A stretch of DNA of 64,000 nt from contig NC_092570.1 in assembly GCF_037975245.1 (NCBI RefSeq), positions 6,615,001 through 6,679,000 on the forward strand, given 5' to 3'. A program made the position numbers and the translations under genes. Each line of letters starts with the position of its first letter. Within the stretch, counting starts at the first letter, position 1. Positions 1 to 10,797 of the stretch are shown one piece after another. The notes below the pieces were generated by a model. That model had not been told where the DNA came from, ran no database searches, and saw nothing but the letters and a program-made list of their open reading frames with translations. This stretch comes from Apostichopus japonicus. Its lineage: Eukaryota; Echinodermata; Holothuroidea; Aspidochirotida; Stichopodidae.

Positions 1-350
1 TACAATAAGAATTCGAATACAACAAGAATTCGAGTACAACAAGAATTCGAGTACAAATAGAATTCGATTACAATAAGAGTACAACAAGAATCCGAGTAAA
101 ATAAGAGTACAACAAGAATCCGAGTACAATAAAATTTGAGTACAATAAAAGTACAACAAGAATCCGAGTACAATAAGAGTACAACAAGAATCCGAGTAGA
201 ATGAGAGTACAACAAGAATCCAAGTACAATAAGAGTAAAACAAGAATCCGAGTACAACAAAAATCTTAGTACAATAAGAGTACAATAAGAATTTGAATAC
301 AATAAAAATTTGAGTACAATAAGAGTACAATAAGAATTATAGTACAATAA
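1..350. repeat. Minisatellite of short AGAATnCGAGTACAA-type units
   Basis: About 350 bases are built almost wholly from variants of a 13-17 base unit (gagtacaacaagaatcc, gagtacaataagagtac and similar), and the array runs off the left edge. Units differ by point changes and small indels, so the array is old or degenerating. No open reading frame follows it. It lies upstream of the RNASEH2B exons and may sit in one of that gene's introns. Confidence 0.9.
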
Positions 351-869
351 GAATTGGGCTTGGTATAAATATGAGCACATGTGCAGGGCTGTATATGTAT
401 CGGTGCAAGTACAGGGAATATTTACTGTTCAAATCTTGTGTAGCAGTTTGGAAGGCTCTAAACTTTGTCTCAGATTAAATAGTATGGTTACTGTGCGGAA
501 AACCTGCTACACATGTTTGCACTTGATAGCAGCTTGCCCATTTTACATAGCATTTTGTGATGTGCTGACGGGGAAATTATTCACCATACAAAGTGTGTAA
601 CCTTGCACAAGTTCCTATACAGTGTTTACTCTAAGAAATTTCCCATTGAGTCAAAATGGCTAATATCTGAACATTTGACTGACCAGAATCCTATACTTGA
701 ATCAAGATACTCCAAGGATGAATTTAAATCCATCGAGCGGATTACGATTCTAGTAACTGAACCGACTCACTGCAAGTCTGTTACAAGCTATGTTTTGCGC
801 AATGTCATGTGACTAAGTACCCCAATTGTCTTGTCTTATCTCAACGCTTGCTCTGATATATCTACACAG

Positions 870-2112
870 AAAGTTAGAAAGTCATCTTCCGAACCCGATG
901 AAGATTACAGTCGATCGTTCTCAATGCCGGAAGTCAAAGCTGTGGTGAGTGAATTTTGAATATTCAAGAGAGACTGTAAAATACTTATTAATGTGCACAA
1001 CCAAAAACAAATTTCCCATAATCCTGGAAAATTCATCTGTTGCATAATTAATTGGCATCAAGCATCCTTAGAAGCTAATTAAAACAAATTCATATCAGGG
1101 AAAATTATGGCAGACTAGATTTTTTATGATAGATAATTGATTTCTGATAATAAGAGATTGCTGATACTGCAATTCCAGTAAGGTTCTTCATTGACAAACT
1201 GAACAGACTCCGGGCCAGTCGTCTCAAAGTGCTCTTATTATTACCTACAAAAAAACCTGAATCCTTCGTAAATGTGTTTACTTGTTTTAAAGTATGTTTA
1301 AACAAAAATGTTTTACTTCTATTTATGTCATGTTCCTGTGCCATCAATAGAACCAAGAGGTCTGTTAAGTTACATATTTGCCAAAATGGATTAGAAAATT
1401 GTTTGGCACTCACGAATCAGTAATTTCAAGTAGAAAGCTTGGCGATACTAGTCTCAACAAGTGGAAATTTAATTTGGAAGAATTCTCTATACTTTTGTTG
1501 GAACTGCTGTAAACTACCAAACAAATTTAATGTGCTGATTAAAGCCACATTTTTTATCAACTTCACTTTCAAGCACTTCGTTGGCTCAGCCTCATATCGC
1601 AACAGATTGCACTCAACGTTGCCTCATTGTATATTAAGATCGAGGTGGGCGGTGGGAGTTGTTTCTGGGTCATTCCATGCTAAAATCACCAGATTTTCAA
1701 ACATGTCTTTAGGTGTGACACTTACAAAGTTTGCTGCAACTCCATCAGAGAGATTCATTTCACACAAAATAGAAGCAACTCTAAACTCTGGCAACCTTAT
1801 GAACAAACAGTTAAAGGGACTCTTAAGAAGTGTTATGCAAGGCTGTTCACTTTGCACCATTTTCTCCAGATGTTGGTTGCTAATAATTGGTACAAACCTG
1901 ACCATTTATGGGAGATTCACAGCCGCATTTCAACATCGTATTTGACCCCTTTAGGTCATTTTTTTTGTGTGGGTACATTTAGGTTATTTTTTTTCTCATT
2001 TTTTTTTTTCATTGTGCAGCCAACATCTAAATTGACACCAGCCCAGAAAAGACTTGCAAAGGCTGACAAAACAGGCATGAAAAGCTTATCGAGCTTCTTC
2101 AAGAAGAAGTGA
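870..2112 (+). CDS. RNASEH2B: Ribonuclease H2 subunit B, last two coding exons (partial)
   Basis: RNASEH2B is a non-catalytic subunit of nuclear RNase H2, which removes ribonucleotides from DNA and RNA from RNA:DNA hybrids; its C-terminal PIP box binds PCNA. Two exons are visible: 870-944 (25 codons, acceptor CACAG, donor GTGAGT) and 2020-2112 (30 codons plus TGA, acceptor TGTGCAG). Both are phase 0 at the shared intron. The first reads KVRKSSSEPDEDYS, similar to the acidic linker of the vertebrate protein. The second contains KLTPAQKRLAKADKTGMKS followed by LSSFFKKK, which matches the conserved C-terminal helix and the PIP box (vertebrate form MKSIDTFF). The protein ends soon after the PIP box, shorter than the vertebrate tail. 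Upstream exons lie outside the window or were not recognised. The family call rests on remembered similarity, with no database search. Confidence 0.85.
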
Positions 2113-2603
2113 TTGGGATTTGGTAGGATGACATGAGGGGATTTCCCATTCTCGAGAGACCAAACTCCCAACGCTACCTTACTGTTGCTCCTTCGTGTGT
2201 GGAACCCCACCTCTCGAGAGATAGGATGGAAATTTGATTAACCAATGTATCCGTGAGACTTTTTTACGGAAATGGAGTGCAGTTTTGTGGATAACATTAC
2301 GTCACAGAATGGCCGAAATAGCATTGAATCGTTGGACTACTGCCTGTACCAGATATAATTGATCACGTGGCATTGGTTGGTCACAGAGTTCACAGTTTGC
2401 TTTTTCAAAGGGATCATCCGTCCATGAAGGAGTGATGGTGAGGATGTTGTGTGTGGGGTATCCCAAAGAAACTTCTTAATCTTAACAGGGAAGTTATTAA
2501 AACATCGCTACCCAAGCATGAAGTTGTTATAGGTTGCGATAACTCATTTTGACCTATAGAAGCAGAAAACCTTCTGCGAGTTTGTCAACTTCAGCTTCTA
2601 GAA

Positions 2604-2609
2604 AATAAA
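2604..2609 (+). promoter_or_regulatory. Candidate polyadenylation signal of RNASEH2B
   Basis: AATAAA lies about 490 bases after the stop codon. A second AATAAA occurs at 3021-3026. Either could end the transcript; the sequence does not decide. Confidence 0.4.
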
Positions 2610-3458
2610 TGCGGGATTTTGTAAAATTGTGAAATTAAATCATGTGTCTGTAGCATTGTATGTGCTACGGTTGTGCTATGCAGAAAAATACCTCAAAGTT
2701 CAATATTGCCTTACTAATGTATGCCAACAGCCTTTTGTACATTCTTGTTAGAGAAAATTGTGATGGCAGCAACTTAATCTGGAAAGGCATTGTCTCTTAC
2801 CAGCCTTTGTTTATGGTATGAATGGAAACACTCATGATGCATGATACAGCAGAGAAACAAACAACTAAATAACAATTAATAACTGGAAGTTTCAAAAGCT
2901 GTCAATCAAACATGTGATATTGGGATGGATTTACAAAGTGCCTAATTTTTTATCGATAGTGTGTCACAGTGTTCTTCAAATGGCGTAAAACTCTGCCTTG
3001 TGAATACTACATTTCTATGCAATAAATGATACTGGACACACCCTCTGTTCACGCTCTATTCACATTATTATGCTCTATTCATGCTCTATTTACGTTATTA
3101 TGCTCTACTCATGTTATTATGAGGAACGTTTAAACATAAGAGTAAAGTTACATTTCCGTGGTCATTCTTGAGTATGTTTTTACAGGCTCAGAAAGTCAGA
3201 AAAGCGGAACTTTACTAAATACGAGCTGACCACGCGCATAGTGAAATCGTTGGCTATTTGTCTCACTTAAACATCCCTGATGTAACATACTTTAGGGTTA
3301 AGTATCTTGTTTTGAATTCTGAACTTGAGGTGGGAAAATCATCTTTCACTCAGTTTTCTGTATTGCTGGACTCGCACATCAGTGTTGAAAGTTTTGATTA
3401 AGGTTATCGACATAATGAACACAATTAATGAGGAGCGACAGTTGATGAGTGGTGCTTG

Positions 3459-3741
3459 CAGTAGCGTACCTAGAATAGCAGGCCCCCGGGGCAGACCCTG
3501 CCATTGTCACCCCATACAGGGGATGCCAGTCTGGGGAAGGGATCTAAAGGGAGGAGGGTGTCCCCCTTTGAGAAAAATTTGTTGATGTAAGGTGGCTTAG
3601 ATGCAAAATGGTGCTATCTTTGTCAAACTGTGAATTGATTACACAATGATTTCCAGAAATAGGGGAAAAGAATTGGTGGGCTGTGGCATGGTATCCCCTG
3701 ACTGGTACCCGCAGTGGACCTCCCCGCCTTGTACGCCACTT
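3459..3741. mobile_element. hAT-type miniature element, 283 bp, exact 8-bp target duplication
   Basis: The left end begins CAGTAGCGTACC and the right end reads GTACGCCACTT, so the ends are imperfect inverted repeats. The bases GGTGCTTG flank the element on both sides (3451-3458 and 3742-3749), an exact 8-bp target-site duplication. That duplication length and the CAGTGGCG-like ends are typical of hAT-superfamily non-autonomous elements. No transposase coding is present. Confidence 0.8.
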
Positions 3742-3878
3742 GGTGCTTGCAGTCAAATTGGTTGTGACCTCTCAGAAATTTCTCAATGATTAAAATTGCA
3801 CAAAAAAATTGTACATTTTCTGGCGTGAATATCATGAACGAGGTTTCAAAATATGTATGTATGTATCTATGTATATTT

Positions 3879-4040
3879 AGATCCTCCTGCAAGCAGGAAC
3901 TCGCGAAGAAGCCTCATTGGCTTATTAAAGCCGCAAGCTGACCAAAGTCAGTCTCTTAGATTCATATTAAACGTCCATGATTATGAATTGTCAATTGTCA
4001 ACAATTCTGTAACTGGACGACATACATTAATCTTGGAGTG
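3879..4040 (-). mobile_element. Truncated copy of a tRNA-derived SINE
   Basis: This stretch is about 90% identical to 51700-51870. On the minus strand it holds the SINE body and a 3' tail of ATACAT-like simple repeat, but lacks the tRNA-like head that the other copy carries. Loss of the head (5' truncation) is usual for retroposed SINEs. Confidence 0.75.
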
Positions 4041-5912
4041 CACTCCACTCGAAATATTGAACATTCCTTTGAAAAATATGTTAGCAACATGATTATTTTC
4101 GGTAAAATTGTGATTTTTTTCAATTTGGTACCTACGGTATAATTGATAAGTTTAAAGACCTTTCATTGTTCATACTTGAATAGGTTATTCACAGAGCTTC
4201 AAAAGATTACCTGTTTTAAATGCAACTTTTTGCTATAAAGTAATTATTACTGGTAAGTTAGTAATCAAAATCATTTTCTGGAGAAATGTTGAAAAGATAA
4301 GTTGTCGGCTTGATCAAGTCAAAAATTATAGAAGAAAAATCTGGTTTAAAATACTTCTGTTCTCCCCTATTCTTTTTAGTGTTCACAAAATGTCAAACAT
4401 GATGAAATATGAAATTGATCAACGAAATTTTCTCCACAATGTCACATCACTATAAACTGAATAGTCAAACGTTTCGTAGAAATAATTTCTGCTTCTGAGT
4501 CAAAATATCAAATTGCCAAGCTTGCACCAGCAATCAATATTTTGATATGCTGTAGTTTGTAAGGATATACAAAAAAACAACCCAGTCAATCAGTCATGCA
4601 ATATTTCTCCCCAAGAAGATTGTTGAATTGCGTGAACGTTATTCATACCAATACAATCATTTAAAATTTTAACTTTTTGCTGTTTGACATAATGTCCAAG
4701 AAATAACATTGTTTTAGAAATAGTTTCTATAAAATTAATGTTTTTTGAAAATTATATTATAAGGCGATAAATGATAAATAAATGTGCCATCTTAGTTGGT
4801 CCTGGCAAACTGACGACTAATAAACTGACCAAGAAAAAGAACAATTATGTCCCTCATCTCCCTCCCTGCACCTTGCCTGTCCGTTGTTTTATCTAGTGCG
4901 ATGTTATACTTAACACCGCCTTTGCTTCTATTCCTCGCCCCCCCTCCCCACCCCTTTCATTGACTCGGTCAATCGAAATATGTTAATAATTCCCTCCTCA
5001 ACCCATCCTGGATTACATTGTCACAAAAGTTAAGCTACAAGCACAATTCTGATCATAACCAGGTAAATAGTAAAAACAGTCTAGCACATTATATTTATGA
5101 CTGTTTTCTATATGCACCACTATATCGGTAGTAACTTCAGTGTCAACCGTTGTCTCTCCCCCCCCCCCCCTCCCACATTTTGAAAAATCCTGCATCCGCC
5201 TGCCGCACATGTCCTTTTTTTCTGTCGGAAATGACATTCTGCCTTATCTAATGCCAAAATCAACAGCGAACGATTTTCGAAAATCATTACCAGCGTTTCC
5301 CTTGAAAATAATTATAGGTAAACCAATAATCACACTCGATTGTCTTCGATCAATTTGCAATACATTTGAACCTGTCTAATTAGTGTACATCCAGCATATT
5401 TCATGTGAATTTTCAAAGAAATTAGTACTAATTTATCAGTTTCAATATCACCATAATTAAAATATTCCGAAGAGAATAATACTAATTAACTTTACCTCCG
5501 AAGATCGACCATTGATACATTCACGCAATTACTGCACTCATGAATCTATAAAATAGCTATATCGATTGTAAGTTCTAATCAAACATTTTTGAACAACAAA
5601 CAACAAGGTATCATGTGTATCCCATCGTGACTGTGCAGTTTGTGATTCCTCGCCAGAGGTGACAGGAATCTATGCAATTGTGATGATGTGCACATACAAA
5701 CACGGTAACTTAAAAGTCATTTTTGAGTAACTTTATTCTTGGTATGTGGATCCGTTTTATTGGGTACGAGAACTTTATTCTTTTCTGTAAAAGTTAAAGG
5801 TCGTTCGAAGTCAACAGTGGTCAAAGTATGAAAACCATGTAAATACGATGACTTAAAAAGTACATCATTGTAGTAGTTCATATTCTTTGGTATGTAGATC
5901 CAGCTTGGTGAG

Positions 5913-6235
5913 CAGTGGCGTAGCCAGGACTTTCAAAGTTGTGGTCACGACTATCTGAGCGGAGCGTCAACATCGGTTAGCGCGGAGCATGGGGGGGGGG
6001 GGTTTACAAACCCCCCAGATGGCCAGAAACGGCCCATCCCGAGTGTTCATTCTGGTTTCCTGGCCTCTTGCTAACTTGAGACACCTCATTCAATATCACT
6101 TTTAAACCCAAAAAGGACTCTTAAACTCGTCTAGCAAGCTTATGGATTTGAATTATGGGTGTTTTAAAACAAAAGATAACTTGGCCAAAAAATGTGTATA
6201 GGCCCGTGCCTACAGTGCCACATACTGGCTTCGCC
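5913..6235. mobile_element. hAT-type miniature element, 323 bp
   Basis: Starts CAGTGGCGTAGCCAGG and ends CTGGCTTCGCC, an imperfect inverted terminal pair. Flanks are TTGGTGAG (5905-5912) and CTGGTGAG (6236-6243), a 7-of-8 target duplication. Removing the insert restores the satellite unit GATCCAGCTTGGTGAGTACA. Internally it carries GAGCGGAGCG and GCGCGGAGC, which resemble the reverse complement of a core in the elements at 43761 and 52420. A long G run lies near the centre. Confidence 0.75.
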
Positions 6236-6505
6236 CTGGTGAGTACAAGAAACGTATTGAAAATGGTAGAAGTCAGCAGAGGTCAAAACAACTCAAAATT
6301 TGTTGCTTGGTTACAGTCCTTACGTGAAACGTAGCTTCTCCTTGGTGAGTATTAGGATCCGATTGAAACTGGTAGATGCTAAAACCGTTTGAGGTCAACG
6401 GAGCTCAAAATCTGAATACCTTGTGAACATGATAACCCTTAATGTAAAGGGCTGGATGTACGTCATTATTGGTACGTTAGATCCACCTTATTGAGTACAA
6501 GAACC

Positions 6506-6872
6506 CAAGGGCGTAGGAACCGGGGGGTGGGGGGCGCCAGCCCCCCAGTGAAAAATGTGGAGGGGCGGAAATACCATTCCGCCCCCCCCGGTTCGCAGGT
6601 CAGAAAACCCCTTTTTCATTTCCAAATGAGAAAAAAAATCTCATTTGGAGCACCAAATTGCATCTAAGGCCAGTTGAAAATACAAAATTAAGTTTACAAA
6701 ATGGGTGGGTGGGTGTTGAAGTGTGCTATATTGCACCAAATTGCATCTGAGGCCACCTGGAAATGCAAAAAATTCCAAAGGGGAGGGGGACACCCCCTCC
6801 CCTTAGACCCCTCCCCCAGGCCGGCCATCAGTCTTCAGCCCCCCCACTCAAAAGTACCTTCCTACGCCACTG
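6506..6872 (+). mobile_element. hAT-type miniature element, family A copy 1 (367 bp)
   Basis: Starts CAAGGGCGTAGGAACC and ends CCTTCCTACGCCACTG, inverted ends of about 15 bp. CAAGAACC stands immediately on both sides (6498-6505 and 6873-6880), an exact 8-bp target duplication. The inside has two diverged repeats of the phrase CACCAAATTGCATCT(A/G)AGGCCA and GC-rich arms. Two further copies in the same orientation are at 18183 and 41115. No transposase is encoded, so any movement would need a helper. Confidence 0.92.
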
Positions 6873-8366
6873 CAAGAACCATATTCTTTTCTGTGGAGGT
6901 GAAAGGTCAAAATCTTAGAATTTTGTAAGCATGCACCCGATAACTTAAAAGGTTCACATTTCTTGAATTTCATTCTAGGTTAATTAAGGTCTGAAAACCG
7001 TGTAGGCATGATAACTCGCAAAAGTATAGCTACGATGTTGAACTTCTTACTTAATATATATGTAGGTCCGCATTTTAACAAGAACCTTGCCGATCAGTAA
7101 TGGTCAACACACAACAATCTTGTTTGTACTGTTACTATTTAATATTCTCATACAAACTGTGTCAAGGAATCACTAAGCACTTAGCGATTGGAAAACAAGT
7201 TTTGACAACCTTATCGAGTATTTTTCAAAATTAGACTGCAAATCAACGAACTGGGACATTTTTCGCCTATTTTATAACCAAACTAAAATAGCAAATAAGT
7301 AATGACCTCATTTTATTCCCGATACTTCGTAACCCAGAAGATACGGATATTAATCACAATCATTTTATACAGTAACTGAGAATTTTTTTCTTTACATAGA
7401 AATTTCTACTTTTATTCTTTGAAATTAATTTGATTACGGGTATTCAAGGCAATTTGCAATCAATCAATACTTTATTATAGGATCGAAATAAGAATAAGAT
7501 GCTTTTACCAAAATCGACTTAGAAAGCTCCTTTAAGCAGAACTCCAGAAGCCGTGGATCTGCATACACGACCAGCAAGTTGTCCTTGGAAAATCTATAAT
7601 CGTATTGGGCTCAAGCGATGTTACTTTATATGTCGAGGCCACAAACTTTGTTTGCATGGAATTATAATCAAGACCTTTATTAAATGGAAATTAAGCATCA
7701 AGGATGTGTATTAGTATGCCCTAGTGTCTTCCAGTCGTTTGTTTTTCTCTAAATACCTATCGCACTGACTTTTGCAAATGGGTGTACATTTTCCTTTTGT
7801 TAGAATTACTGTTCAGTACTACAGTGTCAAAGTTTCGTAAGTTCAGGTTTATGAATATTCATTAAGTTGTCCATCAAATTCAGCCAGTTGGAACAATTTC
7901 GTAACGCTAATACCTCTCTAAACTGTACTCCAATATCATACTTTCAAAGCACTGATATTGACAGTACAAACAGTTCCTACCTTGATCTTTTAGAAACATG
8001 ATATTCATACTGCTCGTACTGACAATACGAGTGTTCTGAAGCAGGACATGATACTACAGAAAAATTGTACCAACTGGGTGATCAAATGTTATAATAGAGG
8101 AGTAAGTTCCTTTGTTGGCTACAGTTATGAGTTTATAAAAAGGGCGTTGTGGGAGTGGGGTGGGCCAATTCTACCCGACTGATTTAGGGTAAGGACATGA
8201 ACCTTTCATGTAAGTGGCGGAGATATAGATCCAGGATGTGACAAGAGAGGTGGCCCTGCCATGCAACGGATGTAGGGGGATTTGGGGGTACTACGCCTAG
8301 GAAAAAGTTTAAATGTCAAAATGTGTAATCTGAGGCATATTTAGAATTTAAGTTAACGGTCTAAAC

Positions 8367-8737
8367 CAGTGGTCCTCAAAAATTTTTAGGCGACCGCCCC
8401 CTTCGGCCATCTTGAACTGTCCCAATGCCCCTTCCCTCGACCTACCGTTCATAGTCGGCCGCTCAAGCGAGCAATCAGACTGTCCGAAGATATGCATATA
8501 GGAATTAAAAAATATCCTACATTCCCTACAAGATGATTTTCTCTCAACAATAGTATTTGTTTTGGTTCCCAGACCCCATGGATGCCTTATTGTGCTCTAA
8601 ATCGCTGTAGTGTTTTGTCGTAATCGTCAGGGGCCCCCAAATCAGTGCCAATGCCCCCTACTCCCTGTGTACCCTGTAGCGCCCTTGAGACTTGCCAACG
8701 CCCCCAGGGGCGGCAGGGACCACTTTGGGAACCACTG
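8367..8737. mobile_element. hAT-type miniature element with CAGTGGT ends (371 bp)
   Basis: The left end is CAGTGGTCCTCAAAAATTT and the right end is CACTTTGGGAACCACTG, imperfect inverted repeats. GTCTAAAC flanks both sides (8359-8366 and 8738-8745), an exact 8-bp target duplication. The subterminal GCGACCGCCCCC and CGCCCCCAGGGGCGG segments can pair. This is a different family from the CAGTGGCG elements nearby. No coding capacity is seen. Confidence 0.9.
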
Positions 8738-10797
8738 GTCTAAACGCAAGGAATCTAGTTCCTCAACTTTATGAAGAAAATCCCTCGGCTGACGATGGTG
8801 GTGGGCAGGGGAGATTCCCGACAGCGCCACTGGATCATAACGTATGACATGTCAAAGGTCACTTGTCAATTCAATTTCACGCTGCTATCACAGAGATATT
8901 GTGAACTGAAAAAACCGTTTGGTCTCACATAAGCATCTTTCAACCCGGACCGATGAAATAATGATCATGAATTAAAAAGGTATTTGACACTGTGTTAAAG
9001 TTATCTTATTGTTTGATGATCGTTGCAATAATGCCTTCGTAGGCGGATTTTTTGTTTGTTTTTATAACGACTGATGGTTTTAACAGCTTAATTGCATAGT
9101 AAATGCTTGGATTTTTGGTTACGTCGAGAGTCAATGATATACACAACTATAGGCATGGATTAACAGAGTACAAGTACCCCCTCACTCACTCCAAATAATG
9201 AAAAACAATATCAATATATAAGTTTATATATTTGATAAACTTTTTGGCAAAGGAACATATGACCATGACAAATAAGTGTCCTCGTTTTCTCCAAAAAAGA
9301 AAGAAAAGAAATATCTGTCAATAAATTAACAAAGAAAATGTACAATGCGTGTCTTACATATATTTCATGTCATTATCTTCACCCAATAAACACCATATCG
9401 AACTTATTGAACAATATTGATCGTGTTGTCTACACAAGCACCGTGTACAAAAATCAATAAAGTTCTAACTAAAACTAAATATGGCAATAGTAAAAGAGAC
9501 AAATGTTTCTAGTCAAACCTGTGACACTGGCAGATGAATCTATATGGTACAAAGTTGTGGGATAGAAAGCTAATAATTAAGTTACTTCGGTAGTGGAAAT
9601 AGAAAATGAAAAATGACAATATAAATGGAAATAGAGACAACAGAAAGGAAATAGTTGTCATAGACTAAAGGAATAATGACAATAGAATGGGAAACAGTGA
9701 ATAGAAGGGAGATAATAAGAATAAATTTAATTAATAATAATTACAATAGAAAGGAGAACATGGACAATAGCAAGGGTATAATGTAGCGGATGGAATGCTT
9801 GCATTTGGTCTATAATTTCTGCTACCAATGATACAAACCGGGTCCTACGATCCTCGTTTAGTAGTAGTAGTTTAATTGAGTATATTTAAAAAAGACTTTT
9901 TCACAAAATGTCTAGATGTTCCTTCTTCTTCTTCTATTTTTTTAAACCAAAGTTAACGAAAAATTGACTAATTTCTGACTAATTCTTCGCTTCATATTTC
10001 GTACTTCATAACCGGTCGAATTTCTCATCTTTGGAGATAAAAAGTCAAGATTCCGACATAAAATGTTCAGATTATCGAGCAATGTAGTGGAAATTTTGAG
10101 ATACAATAGTTGAAACTTTCTGTTAAAGTTCGGTACAAAACTTTCAACTTTTTGTATCGAAAACAAATGAGTAAAAAAAAAACAAATGAGACGAAATAGA
10201 AGAAGTTTTGGTGTAACTCAGAGTTTCGAGAGAAAAAAAAATGACATTTGAACATAAGCATTTCAGATGTAATTCGAACTGTTGAAATAACGTCCACATT
10301 TTGCAGAAGATGATAAATTTCGGTAAACATAAGTCAATATAGATAATCGAAGTTTCGAGTAATAAAAATGGTCGAGATTGTGAACAAGTGGAGATTTAAA
10401 GAATAAAAGATGTAATTTCCAATTTCCCATCTGGTTCACAAGCTAAAATTATTCTTGGAATGACATTTTTGTGAATTTCTGAACAAAAGGACATTTTTTT
10501 AAATAGCGTCAGGGCACTTTTCCATTACAAACATGGCAAAAGTACTCTTAATAGTGACAAAAACAGGGACACCTAATTTAACTCCCAATTAACCAATGCC
10601 AAGCTTTACAATATCCAAGAATGAAGGATTTCGATCGAGAATTAAGCTTGCAATAAACAACCGCTGTAAGTTTATAGCATGCTCCACCCCCCCCCCCCCC
10701 ATCATTCCGCCTCGTTAACTCTAAAGTAACATTAAGAGTTCAAATCCATGGCTACCCATCTTGCACCGTCGAATATGTATGTATTTTTGTTGCATCC

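Larger units (their letters stand above)
5741..7110. repeat. Decayed tandem satellite of ~150-250 bp units, interrupted by two transposons
   Basis: A motif of the form GGTAnGTnGATCC, then TTGGTGAGTACAAGAAC, recurs near 5741, 5889, 6340, 6469 and 7050, each followed by AAAGGTCA/GAGGTCAACAG-like segments and then AAAACCnTGTnnnCATGATAACT. Units are diverged by roughly a quarter. Two hAT-type elements (5913-6235 and 6506-6872) sit inside it; cutting them out restores the unit. A related unit is at 19107-19300. Confidence 0.7.
2113..10797. other. Intergenic stretch without a recognised gene
   Basis: Apart from the 3' untranslated region of RNASEH2B and the repeats listed separately, I see no exon with splice sites, no conserved protein motif and no RNA gene. 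The open reading frames here are short and low in complexity. Long C or G runs (5159-5170, 5992-6002, 10687-10700) mark transposon ends or homopolymer expansions. The gene at 10.8 kb ends here on the minus strand; I could not place its polyadenylation signal with confidence. Confidence 0.6.

Noticed and set aside
603-812. 70-codon frame upstream of the RNASEH2B exons
   Set aside because: It reads plausibly (ISEHLTDQNPILESRYS), but it does not resemble the part of RNASEH2B expected there and has no convincing splice sites.
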